A stretch of DNA of 64,000 bases from Siphonodentalium dalli (lineage: Eukaryota; Mollusca; Scaphopoda; Gadilida; Siphonodentaliidae): NCBI GenBank assembly GCA_032622095.1, contig CP136069.1:156603043-156667042 (forward strand), written 5' to 3'. Within the stretch, counting starts at the first letter, position 1. Each line of letters begins with the position of its first letter. The notes beneath the pieces are model-generated. The model had not been told where the DNA came from, did no database searches, and saw nothing but the letters and a program-made list of their open reading frames with translations. Below, piece by piece: positions 41,205 through 53,287 of the stretch. Made by a program: the position numbers and the translations under genes.

Positions 41205-41660
41205 ATATGGGTCGAGGATCACCTCAAGATGGGAGCTGTCAAATTTGAATGATTTTTTTATGAAAAATATGGCCGCTGGCAGCTATCTTGCATTTTAGTC
41301 TTTGCATCACTAAATCCTTTAACACACCCTGCAGAGCTTATCCCTCATCCGATCATCACCAACCTGTATATGGATCTTCGGTGTGACCTCTTGATGGGTG
41401 CCTTCCATTTTTTCCCAAATTTTGTAAAAAAAATGGCTGCCATTTGGCCATCTTGGATTTTACTCTTTGTATGACCAAATCCTTTAGCACACCTTTAACA
41501 GGTCACATTTCTCATCCAATTGTCACCAAACTTCATATGGATCTTCGTAGAGACCTCTAGATGGGAGCCTTCATTTTTCCCCAAGATTTGTTTAAAACAA
41601 ACATGGCCACCAGCAGCCATCTTGGATTTAAAATGTCAATCCATCAGCATACCCTACAGC
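41205..41660 (+). repeat. Minisatellite with ~165-170-bp unit, three diverged copies
   Basis: Core copies at about 41,270, 41,433 and 41,605 each have ATGGC(C/T)GCC followed by AGCCATCTTGGATTTTA-like and CCTTTAGCACACC-like phrases. This is the same family as the seven-copy array at 58.1-59.4 kb but more diverged. Confidence 0.8.
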
Positions 41661-41689
41661 AGCGATGTATATATGGGGCGATTAGAAGC

Positions 41690-41827
41690 CGCAGTGCTTG
41701 GCCAAGCGCCGGTATATGAAATATCGCGGATCGCGTGACTTCGCGAGATCTCATTTCACTCTTGTTTTCGTCGTATGCGGGATTGTCTTGTGTTTTGCTT
41801 TTAAAAGGATATCTACATCTAAAAAAC
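41690..41827 (+). promoter_or_regulatory. Candidate promoter and 5' non-coding exon ending at a strong splice donor
   Basis: After an AT-rich repeat the sequence becomes CpG-bearing (CGCGGATCGCGTGACTTCGC), with TTCGCGAGA at 41,740-41,748, one base from the TCTCGCGAGA core-promoter motif known from animals. At 41,828 CTAAAAAAC is followed by GTGAGT, a good donor match. No start codon needs to lie in this exon. Transcription start is not determinable. It may belong with the exon at 43,244. This is inference from motif and donor only. Confidence 0.3.
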
Positions 41828-43243
41828 GTGAGTATTGTACTTACTTATACGTTCTAAAATAAAACTTTGTCTAATAATCAAACTAAGCGACCGCTAATCT
41901 CAAAACGTTCGTCGTAAGATGCTCGTAGACGAATTAAAAGCATTAGATTCTCCCGTAACGAACACTGAACAACACAGAAAACACAAGAAAAATACCGGGG
42001 GAAAAATTCGTGAGTTCATTGATCCGATATAAATTGAAAGGATATCTTAAAGATCACATCCAATACCAATTTATTATACACGCTTTTGCTGTATTTCAAC
42101 CATGTCCATTAAAGGTGAATTTCGTGGAAATGTATTTCAATTTCTGAAATTCGAGCTATTGGGGGTGGACGTCTGATACCATTTATGTGTAACAGACTTA
42201 CGACTTTTGCAGCCACATGAACATGGCCGCAATTAAAATAGAAAGCTTGCAATATTTATATTGCTGATACATTAGGCGATGACTTTCAGTTGCATTGAAG
42301 TTGTTTTTTTTATTTTTCGGTTCATAACTTTACAAGAAATGAGCATCAATTGTTAAAAATGGACATTTCCCAATCTAGCACACTCGCGTTCGAATTTCAA
42401 CAACTCTTCCAAAATAATCAGATGTGGCATGAAACCATTGCATTAGATTGTTTTCTTATATATCCCTGAGTGACTTTCAGCATACTTTGCAAAGTTTTAT
42501 TGCAGGAATTGTTTGTTATATCACAATGTAAGTGTGCTGTTTTAAGACTGACAGCCTCTCTCGTTTTTATGGGGGAGGGCTACCACTTTCTCAAGTTTTC
42601 TAAAATGGCTCTGACAAAAATGGAATGGGTGGTGATTTTAAAATCATAATATAGCTATTTGTGTCCTTAAATTAATTTCATCATATTTTACTAATTTTTT
42701 TACACTTTTTTCATGTGGAATTAACATTGGTTGGATTTTCTTGGAAATGTTAATTTGCAAGTATGGGGGTGGGACTTTAGCATGTAATCATATATAACCA
42801 AAATTTGAATAAAATGATCACTTAATTTTGATTTGGCATATGTCTTGGGATGACTATTAGCAAATTTTACAAGGATTAATAACCATGTTTTACCAATATC
42901 TTATCTCAAAGTTGAGCAAATTTCATTAATATCTGACAAGTACAACCGGTATATCGGCGTGCTTGGATACGGTCCATGGGAATTGTACTGTCTGTATTTC
43001 ATGATGTTCAATTGTCAAATATAACTTGAGAAAGTTTCCTATTGCATCAAAATGCTTTACATTCTACATGTATGTCCATGTATATTTGAACATGTATATG
43101 GTGTATCATATTAAATGTTATATCAGTCTCGGGCTCTCACCCCCCCCCCCCATGTCCCCATGCCCCCAAATAGAATCAACCTAGGAAACAAACTGATTAT
43201 TAGTAATATATACTAGTAGTCATGCCTTACTTTGTCATTTCAG

Positions 43244-43450
43244 TATGCCTGCGACAAAACGGAAGTGTATCCGCCAAAAAAGAAAGGACCAGTCGCAGAA
43301 GCAGAAAACTGAAGAACAACCTTCTGCCATATCAGACACTACATGCATAACTGTTGATCAATATCAATCAAAATATAACTATCTGTACATTCAGAGAGCA
43401 TGTCGTCCCATGGGATACAATCTTCGTTTGCTATTTTCAGACTAGTGAAA
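43244..43450 (+). CDS. Candidate exon encoding a short basic protein start (66 codons)
   Basis: A clean acceptor (TTTGTCATTTCAG) ends at 43,243 and ATG follows one base later at 43,245. The frame runs to TAG at 43,443-43,445 and is strongly basic at first (MPATKRKCIRQKRK, then QKQKTEE), like a nuclear-localisation segment. A good donor, GAAA then GTATGT, lies at 43,451, just after the stop. So either this is a complete 66-residue ORF, the stop marks a pseudogene, or translation uses another frame: a second frame gives 22 codons and a third about 34. No domain is recognised. A donor in phase with the 96-nt exon at 47,012 was not found. It lies inside the possible 4.35-kb transposon. Confidence 0.35.
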
Positions 43451-44179
43451 GTATGTGGGGATATCTCCATTTTATAGGCGTTTTAATACTCAAAAGAATA
43501 TTCACAATACCCAACCTGATTTATATAAGCTTTATTTATAATTTGTGAATATGCATTCGTTTTTTCTTTCTATGAGGTGGCGCTTTATTGTTTAATATTT
43601 TGCACTTACATAAATACTTATAAAGTTGTTTGTATCACTTAATAATAGCTATACTAGAAACTGTGAATGTAGTTGATTGAACAATCGCAATATGAGCACT
43701 GAAGTCACACGCAAGATAAAACAATATTGTCATTGGCTTCGTTGTGGATTAAAATAAAACAGGTAAAATTAGCGATGGTTAGCCCTCTTCGCGATGTGTT
43801 AACATTGCATTAACTGAAGTGTGATCATATTCAATTCTCATTGCTTTGGGGCAGATTAAACTTCCTGCTTCATTCAAGCCTAGTTATATAAACACTATTA
43901 AGTTTTGCTAATTGAGCATTCACCAACTTGATATGTCATTAATAGTTGCGTAATTGCGCTCTTTTAGTTAAGAAATAATTCGGCGGAAATGACAACAATG
44001 CTCCTTCTATGACTGAGTGTGATGCTTCAATTTCAAAGCTTTATTTTAATGCCCAGTAGGTGTTTTCCCACTTTTATTAGGCCACTATAAACAATAAACT
44101 AAATGTATTCAATGTAAAATTAATTCAAGTATTTATTATAAGCGGGTAAACGAAAGAAGTTAGCGTCAGAAAGAAAACA

Positions 44180-44409
44180 TTGTGTGCTAACGACACTGTT
44201 CCGACACTAAACGAAATCAAAAGACGCCATTTTGTTTACGCCGTGGTTATAGCAACAGGCGATCTCGCAGCCAGGCTCTCGTTAATTGGCAAACAAAAGA
44301 ATCCGCGATATATTGCGTTACTCTACGAGAGTTGCCTATCCATCTCATTTACGTCCATGCCTACAGCCCACATTTATTGGAGAATTGTTTTGAAACTTTA
44401 CAGTGTTGT
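44180..44409 (+). promoter_or_regulatory. CpG-bearing promoter-like block with YY1- and RFX-like motifs
   Basis: CpG dinucleotides, scarce nearby, cluster here. CGCCATTTTG (44,225-44,234) is the reverse complement of a YY1-type CAAAATGGCG. GTGGTTATAGCAAC (44,243-44,256) matches the RFX X-box at 13 of 14 positions by the degenerate consensus. A 79-codon frame, starting without ATG at 44,180, crosses it and ends in TAA after GTTGTTG then GTAAAT, a plausible donor at 44,401. Together these fit a promoter plus first exon on the plus strand, but the frame does not join the next candidate exon in phase. It sits just inside the right end of the possible 4.35-kb element. Confidence 0.3.
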
Positions 44410-44899
44410 TGGTAAATAAAAGTAGGAATGCTTCTATAATCATGTTACGGAACATTGATCGGAAAAGATCAGGAAAACTGAGTAAAATAGTCATTTGAAG
44501 CAGTTTAGAGGGGGTGGGTCCCTATCCCAGAATCGGAAAAAATAAAAATTAGGGGGTGGTGGGTACCCAGAGGGTGGAAAAAATAAAAAAGTGCCTAGTG
44601 TCCGGAAATTTATTCCTGACCCCCTCCCCTGCCCAGTGCCCAGTTGTGAAAAACTACACAGGCTTGTCCATGCACCTAATCCCACGAGGTCACATGGTGT
44701 GACATTAGTTGTGACCATGCAGTCAGTTGGTAACTTAGATCTCTTATGGAAACATGTGTTTAGATACATGTATTAGCTGGATAACAGATGAAGAAGCCTC
44801 ATTGACTTGGTTGTCACACCCAGTAAAAGGTACATGCACATGTAACTGTAATCTATAAGAGATCACAGCAATGGGATTTTAGTGTAGAAAGATGCTACA

Positions 44900-45618
44900 G
44901 TGTCCCAACTTTGGTCAAAATTTTCAATGGTTGGAAATTTCATACCTGCCAAAACATTAGTTCATAGTTGGAAATTTCACACCAACAATAGGTTGAAAAT
45001 GTTCTTGTTAAGTTTAATTTTCAAACAATTTATTGGGGGAATTAATTGTTAATTGATTTGACCAATATTTGAATATTTTCCAATTTTTGGTAAAATATTT
45101 GGACTGAAATTGTTTATTTGGAAATTTTCCAACCTTGGGGGAGGGGGTTGACAGATTGGAAGTTTCCAAGACTTGGAAAGCTTGTGTCCTGGTCCCTCCC
45201 CCGTGGTCAGTCAAAACTGCTAGTTACTTTAAGAAAACAATATTATGTCATACATTTTGTCAACATTGTCATTGGAACTGTTATCAGTTGGAAATTTCCA
45301 ACCTATTTTTAAAGTGGGGGTGTCAGCTTTGAAATTTCCAACTCTTGGATGGCTTGAGGCTAGTCTATATTCTAGGATTTTGCAATTTTCTTGTTCAGAT
45401 TTCAAAATTTTCGAACCATGGTCCGCCCGGTGTGTCATTGCAATTTTTTTCTTGTTCAGATTTCAAAATTTTCGAACCATGGTCTGCCCGGTGTGGCCAA
45501 TACAAAATAGCTAATTAGTTTAACAAAACAATATTTTACTACATTTGGTCAAAATTGTGGACTGAATTGGTCATCAGTTGGACAATTTTACAACATGAGG
45601 GGGAGTATGACGTTTGAA
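44900..45618. repeat. Diverged tandem/palindromic GGAAATTTCC-rich repeats
   Basis: GTTGGAAATTTC or GGAAATTTTCCAACC recurs at about 44,930, 44,971, 45,119, 45,290 and 45,336, mostly as near-palindromes. Larger similarity is visible between about 45,118-45,200, 45,290-45,360 and 45,580-45,630 (palindrome, G-rich run, TTGACAG or TGTCAG, second palindrome). A separate 61-bp tandem duplication (CTTGTTCAGATTTCAAAATT) begins at 45,390 and 45,451. Reading frames here are repeat by-products. Confidence 0.7.
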
Positions 45619-45848
45619 ATTTCCAACACTATAGCAAATTTAAGCTTGCATTGAGCTGGGGTCACTCTCACCAAAAAAACTGCTGAAGTTGGAGAATTTT
45701 ACAACCTGAGGGGGAGTATGAGGTTTGAAATAGAAATTTAAAACCTCATACTCCCCCTCAGGTTGTAAAATTCTCCAACTTCAGCAGTTTTTTTGGTGAG
45801 AGTGACCCCAGCTCAACGCAAGCTTAAATTTGCTATAGTGTTGGAAAT
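45619..45848. repeat. 230-bp near-perfect palindrome (108-bp arms, 14-bp loop)
   Basis: Arm 45,619-45,726 is the reverse complement of 45,741-45,848 with one mismatch (GCATTGAGC versus GCTCAACGC). The spacer is GAAATAGAAATTTA. The arms carry the foldback-MITE terminal motif GGGGTCACTCTCACC. Part of the left arm (ACAACCTGAGGGGGAGTATG) is also repeated directly just outside it at about 45,590-45,610. Confidence 0.93.
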
Positions 45849-46350
45849 GTGCTGAAGAAATTTTTTATCATTCAGTATTTATTATTGAGAACACTGTCGA
45901 GAATGGGTATATTAGGCATTCAGGATGGTCGAAACGCATTTGGAACTTGATCCTTTCACTAATTGAAAATATCAGCCTTAATAAAATTATTGGAATATTG
46001 GTTGGGAAGTGTTGACATGGTCATTGTTTATCACAGTCAACCATGTTTGAAATATAATTGATTTTGTATAGCATATAATTATTTTGGGGACAAAAATCAA
46101 GAGTTATATGTGCGATTTCATCGGAAAAGAGCCAAAATTCAGGTTTTAATATTGTGTACGGGCATATTAGGCAAGCAGGAGTTATATGTGCGATTTCATC
46201 GAAAAAGAGCCAAAATTTAGAAAGTTTCTCACCATTTTCATTGTCTTACCAGCCTGACATTAAAATTGTTGAATTAGTAAAAAACAATTAGTGTATGTAG
46301 TTAACTGCATGTAACATGTATCCTGATGACAGTTTAATATGGCAATTATG

Positions 46351-47224
46351 TTCTAGCCTAGGTTGTTAATCAATTAGTAACTGCAACTTGCAATATGCTT
46401 GAGTATCCAACGAGCGCGTGAGCATCCATCGAGCGCGTGATCTCCTTGGCTCTTGGAGTCTCCTGTCCTCACGTATATTGAATATTGCCCCTTCTGTGTC
46501 ATTTCATAGCTGAACTTAGTAGCATAACCTAGAATTGCACTGAGAAATGTTAATTGAAATTTTAGTTGGTCTGGGTAAGGTCAGTTGTGCCCTTTATTCA
46601 GTTAAGTTCACTTATCTGACTATACTTAGATCCAGCTTTTTTGTGGTAATCAATTACTGTTTGCATCTGCAATATGCGTGAGCATTCAACGAGCGCGTGA
46701 TCTCCTTGGCTCTTGGAGTCTCCCGTCCTCACGTATATTGAATATTGCCCCTTCCTTGTCATTTCATAACTGAACTTAGTAGCATAACCTAGAATTGCAC
46801 TGAGAAATGTTAATTGAACTTTTATTTGGTCTGGAAAATGTCAATTGTGCCCTTTATTCACTTATCTGACTATACTTAGATCCAGCCTTGGGTGGTAATC
46901 AATTACTGTTTGCAACTGCAATATGCGTGAGCATTCAACGAGCGCGTGATCTCCTTGGCTCAGGGCATCTCCCGTGCTCACGTATATTGCAGTGTGCTTT
47001 TTCTACTCCAGGAACATTACGGTAAACTAAGGAAAAAACTACCGCTGAAGAGGTGTTTTTCCAGAATGTGTTTAGGACAACATACTAAAAGTTACCAAGA
47101 ATACGAGGTGAGCATTTTACGCTATAGCAATTTCTTCGAAGGTGCATATTTTAGATAAATAAAAAATATATGAATATTGGTTGGGGAGTGTTAACATGCT
47201 CATTGTTTATCAAAGTCAACAATT
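46351..47224 (+). repeat. Outer left unit of the 1.5-kb array, with exon copy 1
   Basis: Three A modules are followed by exon copy 1 and its downstream intron; the B modules seen in inner units are mostly absent, so the unit is only 874 bp. Confidence 0.85.
47012..47107 (+). CDS. Candidate 96-nt internal coding exon, copy 1
   Basis: A pyrimidine-rich acceptor (TGTGCTTTTTCTACTCCAG) precedes 47,012 and GTGAGC follows 47,107. The exon is 96 nt, 32 codons, open only in phase 0 (the other two frames hit stops). It encodes EHYGKLRKKLP, then RCFSRMCLGQ and SYQEYE: basic with two cysteines, no recognised domain. Being symmetrical in phase, it can be skipped or duplicated without breaking a frame. 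A second copy at 53,687 differs at two noted residues (Tyr to Cys, Leu to Pro). Expected neighbours are the exon at 43,244 or a 5' exon, and the one at 54,991, which also starts in phase 0. Confidence 0.5.
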
Positions 47225-48740
47225 GTTCTAGCCTAGGTTGTTAATCAATTGCTAACTGCAACTTGCAATATGCTTGAGTATCCAACGAGCGCGTGAGCAT
47301 CCATCGAGCGCGTGATCTCCTTGGCTCTTGGAGTCTCCCGTCCTCACGTATATTGAATATTGCCCCTTCCTTGTCATTTCATAGCTGAACTTAGTAGCAT
47401 AACCTAGAATTGCACTGAGAAATGTTAATTGAAATTTTAGTTGGTCTGGGTAAGGTCAGTTGTGCCCTTTATTTACTTGTCTGACTATACTTAGATCCAG
47501 CTTTTTGTGGTAATCAATTACTGTTTGCAACTGCAATATGCGTGAGCATTCAACGAGCGCGTGATCTCCTTGGCTCTTGGAGTCTCCCGTCCTCACGTAT
47601 ATTGAATATTGCCCCTTCCTTGTCATTTCATAGCTGAACTTAGTAGCATAACCTAGAATTGCACTGAGAAATGTTAATTGAAATTTTAGTTGGTCTGGGT
47701 AAGGTCAGTTGTGCCCTTTATTCACTTATCTGACTATACTTAGATCCAGCCTTGGATGGTAATCAATTACTGTTTGCAACTGCAATATGCGTGAGCATTC
47801 AACGAGTGCGTGATCTCCTTGGCTCTGGGCATCTCCCGTGCTCACGTATATTGCAGTTTTGTAAATATAATTTATTTTGTATAGCATATAATTATTTTGG
47901 GGACAAAATGCAACTATAGTATGTACAATTTCACCCGAAAAGAGCCGAAAGTTTGAAAATTTCTCCAAATTTGAATAAAAAAAAACATTTTTGAAGAAAT
48001 TTTTGACGATTCAGGTTTTAATATTGTGTATGGGTATATTAGGCATTCAGGATGTTGGAAACACATTTGGAACTTGAACCTTTCACTGATTGAAAATATC
48101 AGCCTTAATAAAAATATTTGAATATGGTTGGGGAATGTTGATAACATGGTCATTGTTTATCAGTCAACCATGTTTGAAATATAATTGATTTTGTATAGCA
48201 TATAATTATTATGGGGACAAAATGCAACAGTAGTATGTACAATTTGACCCGAAAAGAGCCGAAAGTTTGAAAACTTCTCCAAATTTTAATAAAAAAAAAT
48301 ATTTTTGAAGAAATTTTTGATCATTCAGTATTTATTATTGAGAATGGGTATATTAGGCATTCAGGATGGTGGAAACGCGTTTGGAACTTGAACCTTTCAC
48401 TGATTGAAAATATCAGCCTTAATAAAATTTGTGAAAAATATCAGCCTTAATAAAAATTTTGAATATTGGTTGGGAAGTGTTAACATGGTCATTGTTTATC
48501 ACAGTCAACCATGTTTGAAACATAATTGATTTTGTATAGCATATAATTATTTTGGAGACAAAAAGCAGGAGTTATATGTGCGATTTCATCGGAAAAGAGC
48601 CAAAATTTAGAAAGTTTCTCACCATTTTCATGGTCTTACCAGCCTGACATTAAAATTGTTGAATTAGTAAAAAACAATTAGTGTATGTAGTTAACTGCAT
48701 GTAACATGTATCCTGACGACAGTTTAATATGGCGATTATG
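47225..48740 (+). repeat. 1.5-kb array unit, type a
   Basis: 1,516 bp. Type a markers: CCTTGGATGG (47,752), GCAGTTTTGTAAAT, GATTTTGTATAGC and AATAAAATTTGTG. Confidence 0.9.
47780..47856. repeat. Hairpin module typical of the A repeats
   Basis: CTGCAATATGCGTGAGCA and TGCTCACGTATATTGCAG are 18-nt inverted arms with one mismatch around a 41-nt loop. The same arrangement recurs in every A module, with the right arm often modified to CTCACGTATATTGAAT. In the exon-bearing outer units the right arm ends 19 nt before the exon. Confidence 0.8.
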
Positions 48741-50256
48741 TTCTAGCCTAGGTTGTTAATCAATTGCTAACTGCAACTTGCAATATGCTTGAGTATCCAA
48801 CGAGCGCGTGAGCATCCATCGAGCGCGTGATCTCCTTGGCTCTTGGAGTCTCCCGTCCTCACGTATATTGAATATTGCCCCTTCCTTGTCATTTCATAGC
48901 TGAACTTAGTAGCATAACCTAGAATTGCACTGAGAAATGTTAATTGAAATTTTAGTTGGTCTGGGTAAGGTCAGTTGTGCCCTTTATTTACTTGTCTGAC
49001 TATACTTAGATCCAGCTTTTTGTGGTAATCAATTACTGTTTGCAACTGCAATATGCGTGAGCATTCAACGAGCGCGTGATCTCCTTGGCTCTTGGAGTCT
49101 CCCGTCCTCACGTATATTGAATATTGCCCCTTCCTTGTCATTTCATAGCTGAACTTAGTAGCATAACCTAGAATTGCACTGAGAAATGTTAATTGAAATT
49201 TTAGTTGGTCTGGGTAAGGTCAGTTGTGCCCTTTATTCACTTATCTGACTATACTTAGATCCAGCCTTGGGTGGTAATCAATTACTGTTTGCAACTGCAA
49301 TATGCGTGAGCATTCAACGAGCGCGTGATCTCCTTGGCTCTGGGCATCTCCCGTGCTCACGTATATTGCAGTTTTTGTAAATATAATTTATTTTGTATAG
49401 CATATCATTATTTTGGGGACAAAATGCAACAGTAGTATGTACAATTTCACCCGAAAAGAGCCGAAAGTTTGAAAATTTCTCCAAATTTGAATAAAAAAAA
49501 ACATTTTTGAAGAAATTTTTGACGATTCAGGTTTTAATATTGTGTATGGGTATATTAGCCATTCAGGATGTTGGAAACACATTTGGAACTTGAACCTTTC
49601 ACTGATTGAAAATATCAGCCTTAATAAAAATATTTGAATATGGTTGGGGAATGTTGATAACATGGTCATTGTTTATCAGTCAACCATGTTTGAAATATAA
49701 TTGATTTTCTATAGCATATAATTATTATGGGGACAAAATGCAACAGTAGTATGTACAATTTGACCCGAAAAGAGCCGAAAGTTTGAAAACTTCTCCAAAT
49801 TTTAATAAAAAAAAATATTTTTGAAGAAATTTTTGATCATTCAGTATTTATTATTAAGAATGGGTATATTAGGCATTCAGGATGGTGGAAACGCGTTTGG
49901 AACTTGAACCTTTCACTGATTGAAAATATCAGCCTTAATAAAAATTTTGAAAAATATCAGCCTTAATAAAAATTTTGAATATTGGTTGGGAAGTGTTAAC
50001 ATGGTCATTGTTTATCACAGTCAACCATGTTTGAAACATAATTGATTTTGTATAGCATATAATTATTTTGGAGACAAAAAGCAGGAGTTATATGTGCGAT
50101 TTCATCGGAAAAGAGCCAAAATTTAGAAAGTTTCTCACCATTTTCATGGTCTTACCAGCCTGACATTAAAATTGTTGAATTAGTAAAAAACAATTAGTGT
50201 ATGTAGTTAACTGCATGTAACATGTATCCTGACGACAGTTTAATATGGCGATTATG
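48741..50256 (+). repeat. 1.5-kb array unit, type b
   Basis: 1,516 bp. Type b markers: CCTTGGGTGG (49,265), GCAGTTTTTGTAAAT, GATTTTCTATAGC and AATAAAAATTTTG. Confidence 0.9.
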
Positions 50257-51771
50257 TTCTAGCCTAGGTTGTTAATCAATTGCTAACTGCAACTTGCAAT
50301 ATGCTTGAGTATCCAACGAGCGCGTGAGCATCCATCGAGCGCGTGATCTCCTTGGCTCTTGGAGTCTCCCGTCCTCACGTATATTGAATATTGCCCCTTC
50401 CTTGTCATTTCATAGCTGAACTTAGTAGCATAACCTAGAATTGCACTGAGAAATGTTAATTGAAATTTTAGTTGGTCTGGGTAAGGTCAGTTGTGCCCTT
50501 TATTTACTTGTCTGACTATACTTAGATCCAGCTTTTTGTGGTAATCAATTACTGTTTGCAACTGCAATATGCGTGAGCATTCAACGAGCGCGTGATCTCC
50601 TTGGCTCTTGGAGTCTCCCGTCCTCACGTATATTGAATATTGCCCCTTCCTTGTCATTTCATAGCTGAACTTAGTAGCATAACCTAGAATTGCACTGAGA
50701 AATGTTAATTGAAATTTTAGTTGGTCTGGGTAAGGTCAGTTGTGCCCTTTATTCACTTATCTGACTATACTTAGATCCAGCCTTGGATGGTAATCAATTA
50801 CTGTTTGCAACTGCAATATGCGTGAGCATTCAACGAGTGCGTGATCTCCTTGGCTCTGGGCATCTCCCGTGCTCACGTATATTGCAGTTTTGTAAATATA
50901 ATTTATTTTGTATAGCATATAATTATTTTGGGGACAAAATGCAACAATAGTATGTACAATTTCACCCGAAAAGAGCCGAAAGTTTGAAAATTTCTCCAAA
51001 TTTGAATAAAAAAAAACATTTTTGAAGAAATTTTTGACGATTCAGGTTTTAATATTGTGTATGGGTATATTAGGCATTCAGGATGTTGGAAACACATTTG
51101 GAACTTGAACCTTTCACTGATTGAAAATATCAGCCTTAATAAAAATATTTGAATATGGTTGGGGAATGTTGATAACATGGTCATTGTTTATCAGTCAACC
51201 ATGTTTGAAATATAATTGATTTTGTATAGCATATAATTATTATGGGGACAAAATGCAACAGTAGTATGTACAATTTGACCCAAAAAGAGCCGAAAGTTTG
51301 AAAACTTCTCCAAATTTTAATAAAAAAAAATATTTTTGAAGAAATTTTTGATCATTCAGTATTTATTATTGAGAATGGGTATATTAGGCATTCAGGATGG
51401 TGGAAACGCGTTTGGAACTTGAACCTTTCACTGATTGAAAATATCAGCCTTAATAAAATTTGTGAAAAATATCAGCCTTAATAAAAATTTTGAATATTGG
51501 TTGGGAAGTGTTAACATGGTCATTGTTTATCACAGTCAACCATGTTTGAAACATAATTGATTTTGTATAGCATATAATTATTTTGGAGACAAAAAGCAGG
51601 AGTTATATGTGCGATTTCATCGGAAAAGAGCCAAAATTTAGAAAGTTTCTCACCATTTTCATGGTCTTACCAGCCTGACATTAAAATTGTTGAATTAGTA
51701 AAAAACAATTAGTGTATGTAGTTAACTGCATGTAACATGTATCCTGACGACAGTTTAATATGGCGATTATG
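50257..51771 (+). repeat. 1.5-kb array unit, type a
   Basis: 1,515 bp with the same type a markers as the unit at 47,225. Confidence 0.9.
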
Positions 51772-53287
51772 TTCTAGCCTAGGTTGTTAATCAATTGCTA
51801 ACTGCAACTTGCAATATGCTTGAGTATCCAACGAGCGCGTGAGCATCCATCGAGCGCGTGATCTCCTTGGCTCTTGGAGTCTCCCGTCCTCACGTATATT
51901 GAATATTGCCCCTTCCTTGTCATTTCATAGCTGAACTTAGTAGCATAACCTAGAATTGCACTGAGAAATGTTAATTGAAATTTTAGTTGGTCTGGGTAAG
52001 GTCAGTTGTGCCCTTTATTTACTTGTCTGACTATACTTAGATCCAGCTTTTTGTGGTAATCAATTACTGTTTGCAACTGCAATATGCGTGAGCATTCAAC
52101 GAGCGCGTGATCTCCTTGGCTCTTGGAGTCTCCCGTCCTCACGTATATTGAATATTGCCCCTTCCTTGTCATTTCATAGCTGAACTTAGTAGCATAACCT
52201 AGAATTGCACTGAGAAATGTTAATTGAAATTTTAGTTGGTCTGGGTAAGGTCAGTTGTGCCCTTTATTCACTTATCTGACTATACTTAGATCCAGCCTTG
52301 GGTGGTAATCAATTACTGTTTGCAACTGCAATATGCGTGAGCATTCAACGAGCGCGTGATCTCCTTGGCTCTGGGCATCTCCCGTGCTCACGTATATTGC
52401 AGTTTTTGTAAATATAATTTATTTTGTATAGCATATCATTATTTTGGGGACAAAATGCAACAGTAGTATGTACAATTTCACCCGAAAAGAGCCGAAAGTT
52501 TGAAAATTTCTCCAAATTTGAATAAAAAAAAACATTTTTGAAGAAATTTTTGACGATTCAGGTTTTAATATTGTGTATGGGTATATTAGGCATTCAGGAT
52601 GTTGGAAACACATTTGGAACTTGAACCTTTCACTGATTGAAAATATCAGCCTTAATAAAAATATTTGAATATGGTTGGGGAATGTTGATAACATGGTCAT
52701 TGTTTATCAGTCAACCATGTTTGAAATATAATTGATTTTCTATAGCATATAATTATTATGGGGACAAAATGCAACAGTAGTATGTACAATTTGACCCGAA
52801 AAGAGCCGAAAGTTTGAAAACTTCTCCAAATTTTAATAAAAAAAAATATTTTTGAAGAAATTTTTGATCATTCAGTATTTATTATTGAGAATGGGTATAT
52901 TAGGCATTCAGGATGGTGGAAACGCGTTTGGAACTTGAACCTTTCACTGATTGAAAATATCAGCCTTAATAAAAATTTTGAAAAATATCAGCCTTAATAA
53001 AAATTTTGAATATTGGTTGGGAAGTGTTAACATGGTCATTGTTTATCACAGTCAACCATGTTTGAAACATAATTGATTTTGTATAGCATATAATTATTTT
53101 GGAGACAAAAAGCAGGAGTTATATGTGCGATTTCATCGGAAAAGAGCCAAAATTTAGAAAGTTTCTCACCATTTTCATGGTCTTACCAGCCTGACATTAA
53201 AATTGTTGAATTAGTAAAAAACAATTAGTGTATGTAGTTAACTGCATGTAACATGTATCCTGACGACAGTTTAATATGGCGATTATG
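51772..53287 (+). repeat. 1.5-kb array unit, type b
   Basis: 1,516 bp with the same type b markers as the unit at 48,741. Confidence 0.9.

Larger units (their letters stand above)
40280..44631. mobile_element. Possible 4.35-kb DNA transposon bounded by inverted CAGGGG ends
   Basis: The left end at 40,280 reads CAGGGG...AGGGGGTC and then GAACACTAGGC. Reverse-complementing the right end at 44,631 gives CAGGGGAGGGGGTC and then GGACACTAGGC, about 70% alike over roughly 45 bp. Flanks are CCCAGTT (40,273-40,279) and CCCAGTG (44,632-44,638), a 7-bp repeat with one mismatch. A related element at 60,654-62,119 also has CAGGGG ends and a perfect 7-bp flanking repeat. CAGGGG ends suggest hAT- or P-like superfamilies, though hAT usually duplicates 8 bp. 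I see no transposase ORF; the candidate exons at 41.8 and 43.2 kb lie inside. Two independent solo ends is the alternative. Confidence 0.4.

Noticed and set aside
46321-46360. Possible hammerhead ribozyme (CTGATGA or CTGACGA) in the 1.5-kb repeat; a similar CTGATGA at 37,705
   Set aside because: The required GAAA and flanking stems are not present at a workable distance.
47914-52700. Recurring 79-93-codon minus-strand frames in the 1.5-kb array
   Set aside because: They follow the repeat period, lie in AT-rich B modules with poly-A/T runs, and have no coding character.
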